Assembly: GCF_016587435.1 (NCBI RefSeq)
Contig: NZ_BNJJ01000008.1
Span: forward strand, 1 to 64,000
Length of the DNA: 64,000 bases
Origin: Dictyobacter formicarum
GTDB taxonomy: Bacteria; Chloroflexota; Ktedonobacteria; Ktedonobacterales; Ktedonobacteraceae
Reading direction: 5' to 3'
How positions within the stretch are numbered: position 1 is the stretch's first letter; each line of letters begins with the position of its first letter. Under the pieces are notes generated by a model. It ran no database searches, was not told the origin of the DNA, and saw only the letters and a list, made by a program, of their open reading frames with translations. Shown here in pieces: positions 9,701-17,900 of this stretch. The position numbers and the translations under genes were made by a program.

Positions 9701-10258
9701 AGGTGTGATGCCCAGTACTGCGTATGAGGCGGGACTCTGGATGATACGATGATTGATCTCTACCATACCAACTGGATCACCTGTCCCATAGATCTCAAAG
9801 AAATCGGCATTGATGCCCGCTACTGCGTGGGTACGATTTGCCATCGAGCTTATCGGCTCGTCCTGGCTGAAAAGAGTATCGTGTGCCTGGACAACTCCAA
9901 GGCGCACATTGGGATTTGAGAGGTCGATATTGAGCTGGCTGGTCTGCTCCGGGCCACCGACCGTCTGCAACACATCGCCGGAAACGGTCACTCCGCTGGT
10001 TACCTGCTGTTGTTGGAGCGTGCTATGTTCATCTACAACAACAGGCCAGTTGGGAGGAGTTGAAGGCAGCCAGGATGTATCAGTGCTGTGTTGTGTTTGA
10101 GCCTGGTGCGAACTATGTACTGTGTGTGTTTGAGCATAAACAGAATTATTACTCAGAAGTGTGAAAAGAAGTAAAGTCAGAGCCACATTGATAATAATGT
10201 GTTTTTTCCAACCAGTTTGCCTTGATGCATTTTCAAGACGATGTCTTCCCTGAAACAT
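6704..10258 (-). CDS. Secreted phosphodiester glycosidase / metallophosphoesterase fusion
   Basis: Large exported protein, 1184 residues from the ATG at 10258 (AAGGA 8 bases upstream; a longer in-frame start at 10357 has no site). The N-terminus is basic, then a hydrophobic helix ends in VYAQ, a probable signal peptide. Next comes a NAGPA-type phosphodiester glycosidase domain (roughly residues 60-440: AGINADFFEIYG, MVVIDGHQSG, IMFDSGGSSDMVARL), then Ig-like (BIG_2) modules and a beta-sandwich. A calcineurin-like phosphoesterase domain follows with DAHVH, GDMVD, GNHE and THVPAYDPH; its last motif reads GHAR where GHxH is usual. A final BIG_2 domain closes the protein. NAGPA domains split sugar-1-phosphodiesters, so a role in cleaving wall teichoic-type or exopolysaccharide phosphodiesters outside the cell is plausible but inferred. 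Confidence 0.85.
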   Translation of the reverse strand: MFQGRHRLENASRQTGWKKHIIINVALTLLLFTLLSNNSVYAQTHTVHSSHQAQTQHSTDTSWLPSTPPNWPVVVDEHSTLQQQQVTSGVTVSGDVLQTVGGPEQTSQLNIDLSNPNVRLGVVQAHDTLFSQDEPISSMANRTHAVAGINADFFEIYGTGDPVGMVEINHRIIQSPASYAVLGITPSGKLNIADENFSGAVTDGSSSHALSSINRYSDTKGDHLAFFTPDLGSSLTLSGNTVALLKAVNGTNDTYTVQSIQTNSNSLPALSGEDALVASGSSASWLSSSVHTGDKITLSEQISPDNNLVNAVGGGTILVKDGAYFDDPQNIAPGEKNAQNPVTALGITKDGNHAFMVVIDGHQSGPYKSRGVTQPEMAGYLIAHGAYQAIMFDSGGSSDMVARLPGQQQVSVMNTPSDGHERPVANGLFVYSTESAPAPATKAVVNNGQPLTMLTNTTIPLSSYALDAQGNPASTPVEVSVSPAKLASVSNGTITAEGTGHGILTIQSGEAHSTEPLDIVDHLASLTVSPNSADLANKQTQQLQVTGTAANGANVPIPTNAVQWSVDPSSMGSIDQAGLFTASDTTTALGKVTATIGGVSASSSIAVGQIAKNIAPLTDVNNWSVTDKYMSNYPRTVPSPGPQTTATGSISLSTTEKHVPDDSGSLDLHYTFAGGQHVLDFNAYPNDLNEIQVPTLSNNQAPTSIGMWVKGNADLAKGSGKPLNPGTLTFTLGLFGSDNQTIKFYPAAMTFDGWQFVTAQLPAGQSYPLRFNYLGLVIINPATTMTGDIYVSDFQALYSPRPPKPYVYQPIPANPSWLQYTENPADFKNGGTTIASLDDAHVHANDPNSTGSVALKQVGQQFKLLPTQAQPSAIQTQGDMVDAGTTPNLQYLKSMLDGFGVPYHEAVGNHEITQGADPETKNYTSVFGPTHYAYTAGQANFMVLDSAHIGILASNNFQVPNEEQYQWLINQLNANTSSVVFITTHVPAYDPHPVKTSQFSDSYEAQMYELLAERYQNSHPNVHVIMLLGHARGFSENLLDQYGNDDVHGLPNFVIADVGVPAYAPADQGGFYNYVLFHVLPDGHVQFSVMPLLNKIDVTAPSSTLAKGTTLQLTALGTEPNGDDLAPLQLPISDPASHYWTSSDPHIASIDSNSGKVTAHQAGTVTITCTSDMISGSTTLTVTP

Positions 10259-10752
10259 ACAAGATTTCCTTATTAGAAAAATACTACGAAATAAACGGTA
10301 AAAATAGATGCTCTTACCAGTGCATGCCTGATTGATAGGTGCGTGTCGATTGACCACTATTGTCTAGTATACATCTTTTTTATTAAGCAGAGGTTATCTA
10401 TCCTTGAATCAAGTTAATAACAAATTATTGTTTTTGGCATAATCGACCATACCTGTTCAAGATCTGGAATATGTATTGTTGCATTCGGTCTTTGCGGAAA
10501 AATAAAGGATTTTGAACAGCTTCCAAAAATCTCGTCTGTAAACACCAAGGATTTCCGGGTTTGGGGTGTATAATAGATGCCTCGCCACCCATATTCCAAC
10601 CCTCAAACGATATTTTCCGCTCATACGCTCAATGAAGCATCATTGTATACCTTTTACCTTTCTAATAGATGTTTTAGAAGCTTTTTGTGCCAAAATGGGT
10701 TTGGCTGGCGTGGCGCGCTCTTGTTTGTCTATTCGCTTCAAGGAGGAAAACC
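10259..10752. other. Divergent intergenic region with a possible -10 site
   Basis: Separates the large minus-strand gene from the ABC exporter. GGTGTATAATAG occurs at 10566-10577; its TATAAT is a fair -10 element for the exporter and gives a leader of about 175 bases. The same 12-mer occurs before the EF-P-like gene (23224-23235). No clear -35 was found. No gene seen. Confidence 0.4.
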
Positions 10753-12522
10753 GTGCTGCCTACCATCCAACCAGTCACACTTGCTGCAACTGGAAACTTC
10801 AAGCGCCTTATCCAGACCTTTCGTCCCTACTGGGGGCGTGTGTTTCTGATCACTGTCATGATCCTGATAAACGCTATTCTTGGTACTGCAGTCGTTCCCG
10901 AAGTCACGAAGATGATCATTGATCAGGCGTTCCCACACAAAGATCTTGTTCTGCTGGCCTGGTTGGTGCTTGCGCTGATCGCTCTGCCGATAGTGACTGG
11001 CTTGGTCAGCATTGCTCTGGATTACGTGAGGGTCACCCTGGCTCAGTATGTCATGCACGACATGCGCACTGGCCTGTATACTCATCTTCAAGTCGTTGCT
11101 CTGCGTTTTTATACCATGGAGCGCACCGGTGAGATCATCTCGCGTCTGGCCAACGATGTTAATGGCGTGAGTGATGTGCTCAGCAATGCTCTGAGCGGGA
11201 CGCTTTCCAACTCCATCGTTATGCTTACAACGCTAGTCGTGATGTTGAGCTTAAATGTGCCACTGACCCTTCTTTCCCTCGGTCTGACGCCGATCTTTGT
11301 CTTTCTTGCTCTGCGAGTTAGTAGGGTTGTGCGAGACGCGAGCAAAGAGACGCAGCAGATGTTGGCCGATGTCGTGTCTGTACTTGAGGAGACGCTCAAT
11401 GTCAGTGGCGCACTCCTTGTGAAGAGCTTCGGCAGGCAACGAGCTGAAACGACCCGTTTTAGCGCGACAAGTGAACGGCTGGTGGCCGTACAGGTCCGCC
11501 AGACGATGATCGGGCGCTGGTTTCTCTTGAGCTTCCACATCTTTTTCAACATTGCCCCAGCCCTGGTCTACTATGTGGGAGGATTTCAGGTCATTGGTGG
11601 TCGCCTCAGCCTTGGTTCACTGGTTGCCTTTATCGCGCTGCAAAGCCAGTTCTTTCCAACGCTGCGCCATGTGCTCAGTATTCCTCTCGACATTCAATCA
11701 GCGCTCGCCCTCTTCGAGCGCCTTTTTGCATACCTTGATCTTCCCATCGAGATCGCCGACCGCGCTGATGCCAGGACGCTTGAGCATGTCAGCGGACATC
11801 TTCGCTTTCGTCATGTGCGCTTCCGTTATCAACCGGAGCGACCGACGCTGATGGATATAGATTTCGCGGTTCGACCAGGACAACTCGTTGCTCTGGTTGG
11901 TCCGAGTGGCGCAGGCAAAACCACGACGGCTTACCTGGTGCCCAGGTTCTACGATGTGGAGCAAGGAGCGGTAGAGATCGATGGTCATGATGTGCGCTCC
12001 GTGATGCAGGAGAGCCTGCTCCAGCATATCGGTATCGTGACACAGGAAACGTATTTGCTCAATGCTACGATGCGCGCGAATATTGCTTATGGACGGCCTG
12101 AGGCTTCTGACGAGGAGGTGATCGCTGCCGCGCAGGCCGCTCAGATCCATGAGCGCATTCTACAACTGCCCAATGGCTACGAGACAGTGGTTGGCCCACG
12201 CGGTTATCTGCTTTCAGGCGGCGAGAAGCAGCGCGTTGCCATCGCCCGTGTCTTGCTCAAAAATCCGCGCATCTTGATTTTGGACGAGGCGACCAGCGCC
12301 CTTGATACACGCTCCGAGCGTCTGATTCAAACAGCTCTGATGGAGCTTCAGAAAGGGCGCACGACGCTGGCGATTGCTCACCGCCTCTCGACGATCCTCG
12401 CCGCCGACCTGATTCTAGTAATGAACGCGGGACGCATCGTCGAGCGCGGAACACACGCTGAACTGCTCCAGCAAGGCGGTCTTTATTCCCAATTCTACGA
12501 GGAGCAGTTGAAATCGTGCTAA
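10753..12522 (+). CDS. ABC exporter, membrane and ATPase fused (MsbA/LmrA type)
   Basis: Half-transporter that dimerises and exports lipids, peptides or drugs using ATP. The GTG at 10753 follows AAGGAGG by about 6 bases; 589 residues result, standard for the family. Six membrane segments fill residues ~20-300, with the coupling-helix region typical of type I exporters. The ATPase domain has Walker A at 383-390 (GPSGAGKT), a Q-loop (VTQETYL), the signature LSGGE from 487, Walker B with D511 and E512 (ILILDE) and switch His543. All catalytic residues are present, so it should be active as a homodimer. The substrate is unknown. It is followed with overlap by an acetyltransferase tail. Confidence 0.92.
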   Translation: MLPTIQPVTLAATGNFKRLIQTFRPYWGRVFLITVMILINAILGTAVVPEVTKMIIDQAFPHKDLVLLAWLVLALIALPIVTGLVSIALDYVRVTLAQYVMHDMRTGLYTHLQVVALRFYTMERTGEIISRLANDVNGVSDVLSNALSGTLSNSIVMLTTLVVMLSLNVPLTLLSLGLTPIFVFLALRVSRVVRDASKETQQMLADVVSVLEETLNVSGALLVKSFGRQRAETTRFSATSERLVAVQVRQTMIGRWFLLSFHIFFNIAPALVYYVGGFQVIGGRLSLGSLVAFIALQSQFFPTLRHVLSIPLDIQSALALFERLFAYLDLPIEIADRADARTLEHVSGHLRFRHVRFRYQPERPTLMDIDFAVRPGQLVALVGPSGAGKTTTAYLVPRFYDVEQGAVEIDGHDVRSVMQESLLQHIGIVTQETYLLNATMRANIAYGRPEASDEEVIAAAQAAQIHERILQLPNGYETVVGPRGYLLSGGEKQRVAIARVLLKNPRILILDEATSALDTRSERLIQTALMELQKGRTTLAIAHRLSTILAADLILVMNAGRIVERGTHAELLQQGGLYSQFYEEQLKSC

Positions 12523-12926
12523 GATATACAGTCGGAGATTTTCCAGTAGTACGATCACTGCTCTTCTGGTCTCAATATGCTCATTTTGGTTTTACCCGTT
12601 TCTTACTCGGTGCTCAGGAGAGCTCTTACGATTTTTATACCAGTAATGGTTACGTTCCAGAACTCTATTTTACGGTAGAAATCAGCGTAGAGCCAGAGCG
12701 CTTTGAGGCATATTTGATCCAGGAATTACACCACTATCCACTGATCTGGAAGCAACATGATCAGTACGGTAGCCATGCCATTATCAAAACGCCGTTCCCT
12801 GATCTGGAACTTCTTCATCGCGTTGAGCGGACTCTGCCTACGTGTAAGGCACAATATCTCTTTTTCAAAGATGTATCGGTAAAAGGGGAGACGATGGAGG
12901 CGTCTCAGTCGTCGATCGCCTGGTAG
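12516..12926 (+). pseudogene. Probable C-terminal remnant of a GNAT acetyltransferase
   Basis: A 136-codon frame overlaps the exporter stop by 7 bases. From about residue 36 it reads ESSYDFYTSNGYVPELYFTV, which resembles the late GNAT strand-helix where an aromatic pair and NGY follow the acetyl-CoA site. A further ~70-residue acidic/aromatic C-terminal extension follows. Motif A is missing and the first 35 residues look random, so I read it as the tail of a lost enzyme. It might still be translated by coupling to the exporter. Its end overlaps the convergent hydrolase gene by 22 bases. Confidence 0.4.
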
Positions 12927-14110
12927 GCTAACGTCCAGAAATAGACGTTCGGTGGGCTGGGGGACGTCCAGGCACACTGAGTCATGAGGATGATAACCAT
13001 CTCCTCTCTAGGGTCGGAATACCAGGAGGTGCCCATGCCACCATCCCAACCGTACCGGCCAGGCACCGATGCGATGTCATCGCGTCTGGTGACCACAGAG
13101 ACACCGAATCCCCAGCCGTGGCTATCAAAGAAGCCTGGAACCAGGCTGGATACCGCTTTCTGCTTGGGCGTTAACTGGTCGGTCGTCATGGTCTCGACCG
13201 AAAGCCTCGACAGGATGCGCTTGTTGCCGTATTTGCCCTGTGATAACATCATCTGACCGAAGGCCAGGTAGTCGTCGATGGTCGAAACCAGTCCTCCAGC
13301 CCCCGACGGGAAAGCAGGCGCGTGGCTCCATTGGCTATCGGCGGCCTCGTCATACACGACGAGCTTTCCACTTGCGGGATCAGGCCAGTAACTAGTCGCC
13401 AGCCGGTCGAGCGAGGCTGCCGACACGCTGAATCCGGTGTCCTTCATGCCCAACGGCTCGAAGATGCGTTCGCGCAAGAATGTTTCAAGCGGCTGACCCG
13501 AGGCACGCGCAATCAGCACGCCCAGCACGTCAGACCCTGTGTTGTACATCCACTGCTCACCTGGTTGATGCATAAGCGGGAGCCGCCCCAGGCGGCGCAT
13601 CCACTCATCGGGAGCAGGCACCATCGATGGACTCGGCGGTCCCATGCCAATCTGCTGCTCGTTCGCAGCCTGCATAATCGGATAGGCGTCTGGCGATGCC
13701 ATGATCTGTCCGAAGCCCATGCAGAAGGTGAGCAGGTCACGCACCGTGATCGATCGGTTCGCCGGGACCGTCTCGTCGAGCGGCCCATTGAGCCGCTTCA
13801 GCACCTTGCGCTCAGCCAGTTCGGGCAGCCACCGATCCACAGGCTCGTCCAGACGCACCTTGCATTCCTCCACCAGGATCATCGTTGCCGCAGCCGTGAT
13901 GGGCTTGGTCATGGAGGAAACACGAAAGATGGTGTCGCGCCTCATCGGGGCGCTTGCGCCAAACGCCATCGTGCCGATCGCATCAACATGCACCTCTCCT
14001 CTCCGACTGACAAGCGTAATGAGACCAGATACTTCGCCGCGCTCGACATAGCCAGACATGAAATCGTGCATGCGAGCGAGCCGCGTCTTGGACAATCCTG
14101 CTGTGTTCAT
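12905..14110 (-). CDS. Serine hydrolase, class C beta-lactamase fold
   Basis: Member of the beta-lactamase/esterase EstB-like family, 401 residues, no signal peptide, so probably an intracellular esterase or amidase and not a true beta-lactamase. The nucleophile motif SxxK is S66-M-T-K69 (FRVSSMTKPITAA). The second motif has Tyr in WMYNTGSDVLG. A late GWGFGVSV/GYGWDGGMGTSW segment corresponds to the K/HxG region, here glycine-rich with GWDGG. ATG at 14110 (preceded by GTG at 14113) follows GGAGGG by 8 bases. A close paralog lies at 25732-26967; both share the opening YVERGE-x-xGI/L pattern. It is convergent with the exporter unit. Confidence 0.88.
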   Translation of the reverse strand: MNTAGLSKTRLARMHDFMSGYVERGEVSGLITLVSRRGEVHVDAIGTMAFGASAPMRRDTIFRVSSMTKPITAAATMILVEECKVRLDEPVDRWLPELAERKVLKRLNGPLDETVPANRSITVRDLLTFCMGFGQIMASPDAYPIMQAANEQQIGMGPPSPSMVPAPDEWMRRLGRLPLMHQPGEQWMYNTGSDVLGVLIARASGQPLETFLRERIFEPLGMKDTGFSVSAASLDRLATSYWPDPASGKLVVYDEAADSQWSHAPAFPSGAGGLVSTIDDYLAFGQMMLSQGKYGNKRILSRLSVETMTTDQLTPKQKAVSSLVPGFFDSHGWGFGVSVVTRRDDIASVPGRYGWDGGMGTSWYSDPREEMVIILMTQCAWTSPSPPNVYFWTLAYQAIDD

Positions 14111-14458
14111 CACCTGTTCCCTCCGTGTGTCTGATTTGTATAGAAAATTCTGCCGAGGGCTCGATCTACCTCAAAAGAAAGTGTAGCACACCAATGGCTC
14201 ATGGTCTTCTTCAATCTTGCTCTTTATAACTCTCCAATAACTTCCGTTTTTATGCACATGTTGTCATTCCCTTTCTCGTCCCCCTATTATTAGTAGGAGC
14301 CGCCCCTGTTTAACAAAAATGGCTATATAACCGCTTTCCTCTCTCGCCAGCAGAATGGTACTTTGTGGATGAAAGCTAGTCAGCAGATGCAAAGCACTAT
14401 GTGCTGCTATCAATGCTACTGGATTTTCTCCCTATTGAGATGATATAGAGGAATACTT
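14111..14458. other. Divergent intergenic region
   Basis: Lies between the minus-strand hydrolase and the plus-strand DUF4132 unit, so it must hold both promoters. It is AT-rich in the middle (14225-14330). I see no strong -35/-10 pair, no gene and no clear hairpin. Confidence 0.4.
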
Positions 14459-14923
14459 ATGGATGAGGCAAATATGACTCTGCGCGTTGAAGCCAGGATG
14501 GTCGGGAAGCGCAAACCGCTGGGCGCTCCCTGGCAGGTGACGCTCCCTTCCAACTTGCTGCACCCCGACGAGGATGGCGGACAGGTTTTTCGGTTGCGCG
14601 ACCTGATCGCTGAGTTGGTGCGTGTGGAAGTGCAGGCTTTTCGGCTTCGCCAGGAAGAACGCCGCGTGCTTAACATTTTAAGTGCTCAGGAGATTGACGA
14701 CGCTGCCAGAACAGGCAAGGTTAGTATGGGAGGCGAAAAAGAGCTCGTGCCTGTTGAGGTTGATGAGTATGAGGCAGTTCAGGTTGCGCTACAAGGTTTT
14801 GTCGATGGCATCTACCTGGTCTTTCTTGATGGTCAGCCACAACGTGAGCTGGATGGCCCGGTCCAGTTGCATCAAGAAAGCTCCCTGCTCTTTATTCGTC
14901 TTGTGGCCCTGGTAGGAGGTTAA
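14459..14923 (+). CDS. Unknown 154-aa partner of the DUF4132 giant
   Basis: Soluble protein of 154 residues; AGAGGA about 6 bases before ATG. The first ~50 residues look like a beta unit (MTLRVEARMVGKRKPLGAPW, then a DEDGG turn). A helix follows with an Arg/Glu-rich stretch (LIAELVRVEVQAFRLRQEER). The C-terminal part alternates hydrophobic and polar residues (VFLDGQPQRELDGPVQL, then SSLLFIRLVALVGG). I do not recognise the family. The next gene starts 7 bases after its stop, so the two are one translation unit and probably one complex; the small size and extended strands would suit an adaptor or regulatory subunit. Confidence 0.7.
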   Translation: MDEANMTLRVEARMVGKRKPLGAPWQVTLPSNLLHPDEDGGQVFRLRDLIAELVRVEVQAFRLRQEERRVLNILSAQEIDDAARTGKVSMGGEKELVPVEVDEYEAVQVALQGFVDGIYLVFLDGQPQRELDGPVQLHQESSLLFIRLVALVGG

Positions 14924-14930
14924 AAATAGG

Positions 14931-17900
14931 ATGGTTTTTGCACGCGAAGATATTCAGGAGAAACTGAAATCAGAAGAGACAACGAATTGGCTGGAGCTCT
15001 CTTTAGCTGCCATTGAGAACGAGTTACCGGCTCCCTTGCGTCCCCCCGCCTATGCGTTGATCAACTGCGATGAACATGGGAAAGATCTGAACCAGATTGA
15101 TGATTATACAGAGAGGCTGAGCCAGCTCAAAGAGTTGGAAAAGCAGATCGCTCGTCTGGCTGATCTGAGTTCCCGTGAGCGGCATGCGATTTTCACTGCG
15201 CTAGTGCCACGCCTGGCCACGCATCTGGAAGCGGCGTGGCAACTGATCGGACAACTACCATACCAGTTTGACTTCTACCGACGTGCCTTTCGCGCGCCTG
15301 CTCAGATCCAGGCGTACCGCGAGAAACGCCTGATCTGGCTCAAAAACATCATGCTGCACCTGGCGCGCTATCGTGAGAAAGATCTGGCCTGGTTTGCGGC
15401 CTGGGCGGCGTACCTTGTTCCGTATGATACACAGCCCTTTGGCATCCTCTTCGCAGCTGCCATTGACGCGGGCGGTCCTGAGGGTGAGGATGTTTTTCAG
15501 ATACTGCTGACCTGTGCGCGCGGCGAACATGAGACCGGTAGGATGGGTCGGCATGTGACTACCGGCCTGCTCGTTGCTGGACGTCAGGAGGGCTGGGAGT
15601 GTATTGAACGCCTGCTGCTGGCGGCTCAACGTGAGGAAGGCCTGCGCCAGGTGATTCTGGAGACGGTGGACGAGGCTCATCCTCAGGCATTTCGACGCAT
15701 GATTACACTGATCCTTGAGCATGACCTGCTGCGTTTTAGCGCGACGGTGCGCGCCGCTAACGTCTGGCTGGGTTTTGACAGGGATGTTTCGGATGTTGAG
15801 GACCTGCGCTGTGCTCTCAGCGCGCTTGTATCATTGCTTGATGAGCCAGACGTGCGCCAAAAAGCGCTCGATCAGGGCAATCCACAGGAGGTGTATCTGG
15901 CTCTGTGGGCGACCGCATTTATTGATACTGATAAGGCCATTGTGGCGGCCCTGCCTATTCTTACCGATGACATGCCCGAGCGTCGCCTGGCCGCCGTTCA
16001 CCTGCTGGGCCTGCTGAAGTTGCCCGAGGCGTGGGAGAAGCTCTTCTACTGTCTCGCTGATCCCGATCTACGCGTCGCGCTCCATGCCTATGCCCATATG
16101 GACACATATACAATGGGGCAGCAGATCCGGAGCGAATGCTTTGAGCGCGTCCAGGCCTTACTGAAACGCATGGAGGGCAAAGACCAGTGCATCCAGAGCG
16201 GCATCTGGCCGTGGCTGATAATCCAGGTCAATGTTGCCAGCATGCTGAGCACCCTGCTTGACTGTCTGAGTGAGCGCGACCCCAGGTGCCTCATCCCCTA
16301 CATGCCCGCAATGGACTCTCGTGATCGCATAAACCTGGCGAAGAGATTAGCGGCTTTACCCACCTGGGATGAGAAGGTGCGCGACGCGCTGTACCAGCTG
16401 CTCGGGGACCGCACACGTTGGGTGAGCTCTGAGATGCTAAAACTGATTGCAGGCCATCCACTAGATGAGGCTGATACACGGGTGATAGAGCAGTTGCTAA
16501 CCCGCAAAAGCGTCGACCTGCGGCGTGGCCTGATTGAATTGCTGCTTAAAGGTGACGACGAAGCTGTAATAGCCAGTGCCAGCCGGCTGCTGGCGCAAAC
16601 GCATGCCCTGCAGCGCCAGGCAGGGCTGGATCTGCTCAATGGTCTGGTGGCAGACAAACGCCAGATTGAGCGAGCAACAGCTATGGCCCGCGCTTACGCT
16701 GCGGAGCGCGCGAGCCTTACTCCTGTGGAGAGCGTACTTCTGGAAACCATCTTCGCGGCCAGTCGCACGGAAGAAACATACACGCGTGAGAATGTGCTGG
16801 GCCTGATCAAACCCGAGCAGCGTACGCCGATCATTCCACCACGCAAACTGAGCGTGACCATCGACACGCCAGCCGCGCGCGCCTGCCTGCGCGCCCTTGA
16901 CGCGCTAATTGAGGAGCACAGCAAAACTCCTATCCAGGTGAAAACCTGGCGCGGCCACGAGGAAATGCTCTTAGGCAATATAAATCAATATTATTATCTG
17001 CCTCGACCTGATCTGAACCTGAATGCAGCTGATGACGAGAGTGAGCACCTCCCGCTGGCTGAGATCTGGCTCACATGGGAAAGAGAGCGGCCCGCCTCTA
17101 TGCGCGATGAAGATGGCCTGGAGCTTGTTCGGGCCGCTCTTTTCCTACGTAGAACCCGGGCTGCTCCGACTCCGCGAATCATTGATGATAACGACAATCG
17201 CCGATCGCCGTATATGGGCCTTTTCTTGCGCCAGGAGTCCGCTTCTCTATTGGAGAAGAAGAGCGAGGCCGCTGAACTAGAACCTATCTTCCTGCGCTAT
17301 CATCTGTTGATAAGCTGGCTATTCGGCTGGCTGCGCCGCCACTCGGGAATATCAAATCTGACCCTGAGCTTCTTGCTTGATACCGCAGAAACCGCGCTGG
17401 CCCACGTTGATGTTGCCAAATTGCAGAAGCAGGAAAAAGACCCCGAGTGGCAGAGACTTTATATCAGGCGTCAAGAATCTTTCGATGGAGGACTGACGCT
17501 TCTTCAGGAGTATTACACCTGGTATGGGCAAACATGGGAAGAGGAATATGTCAAGCGCTACTGGCAGCTCTTGCATTGGCTGGACGAGCCCGCGCCTGGT
17601 CTGGAGCGGAGCAGGCCTTCACTCGATACGTTGATGCATGCCTACGCCATCGGTGCGGCGAGCAAGGTCGATATTCTGGATCAGTTGGGGGGACCAAATA
17701 AGGATACGCATCATACCGATCTGCGCACCCTTTCGACGCGCACACCACCTGTACAGATAGAAAGATATCCGATTCTAAGCACCGCCGTCGCTGAGCTGCG
17801 TGCGCGGATTCTGGATGTCGAGTTGGGGCGCGGAGAGATGCCTACTCTGGCGACTGAACTGGCCCTCGCGCTGTGTTACAGTGGCGGGACGGCTCTCTTC

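Noticed and set aside
13322..14134. 270-aa plus-strand ORF inside the serine hydrolase gene
   Set aside because: Antisense shadow of a clear beta-lactamase-fold gene with full motifs on the other strand.
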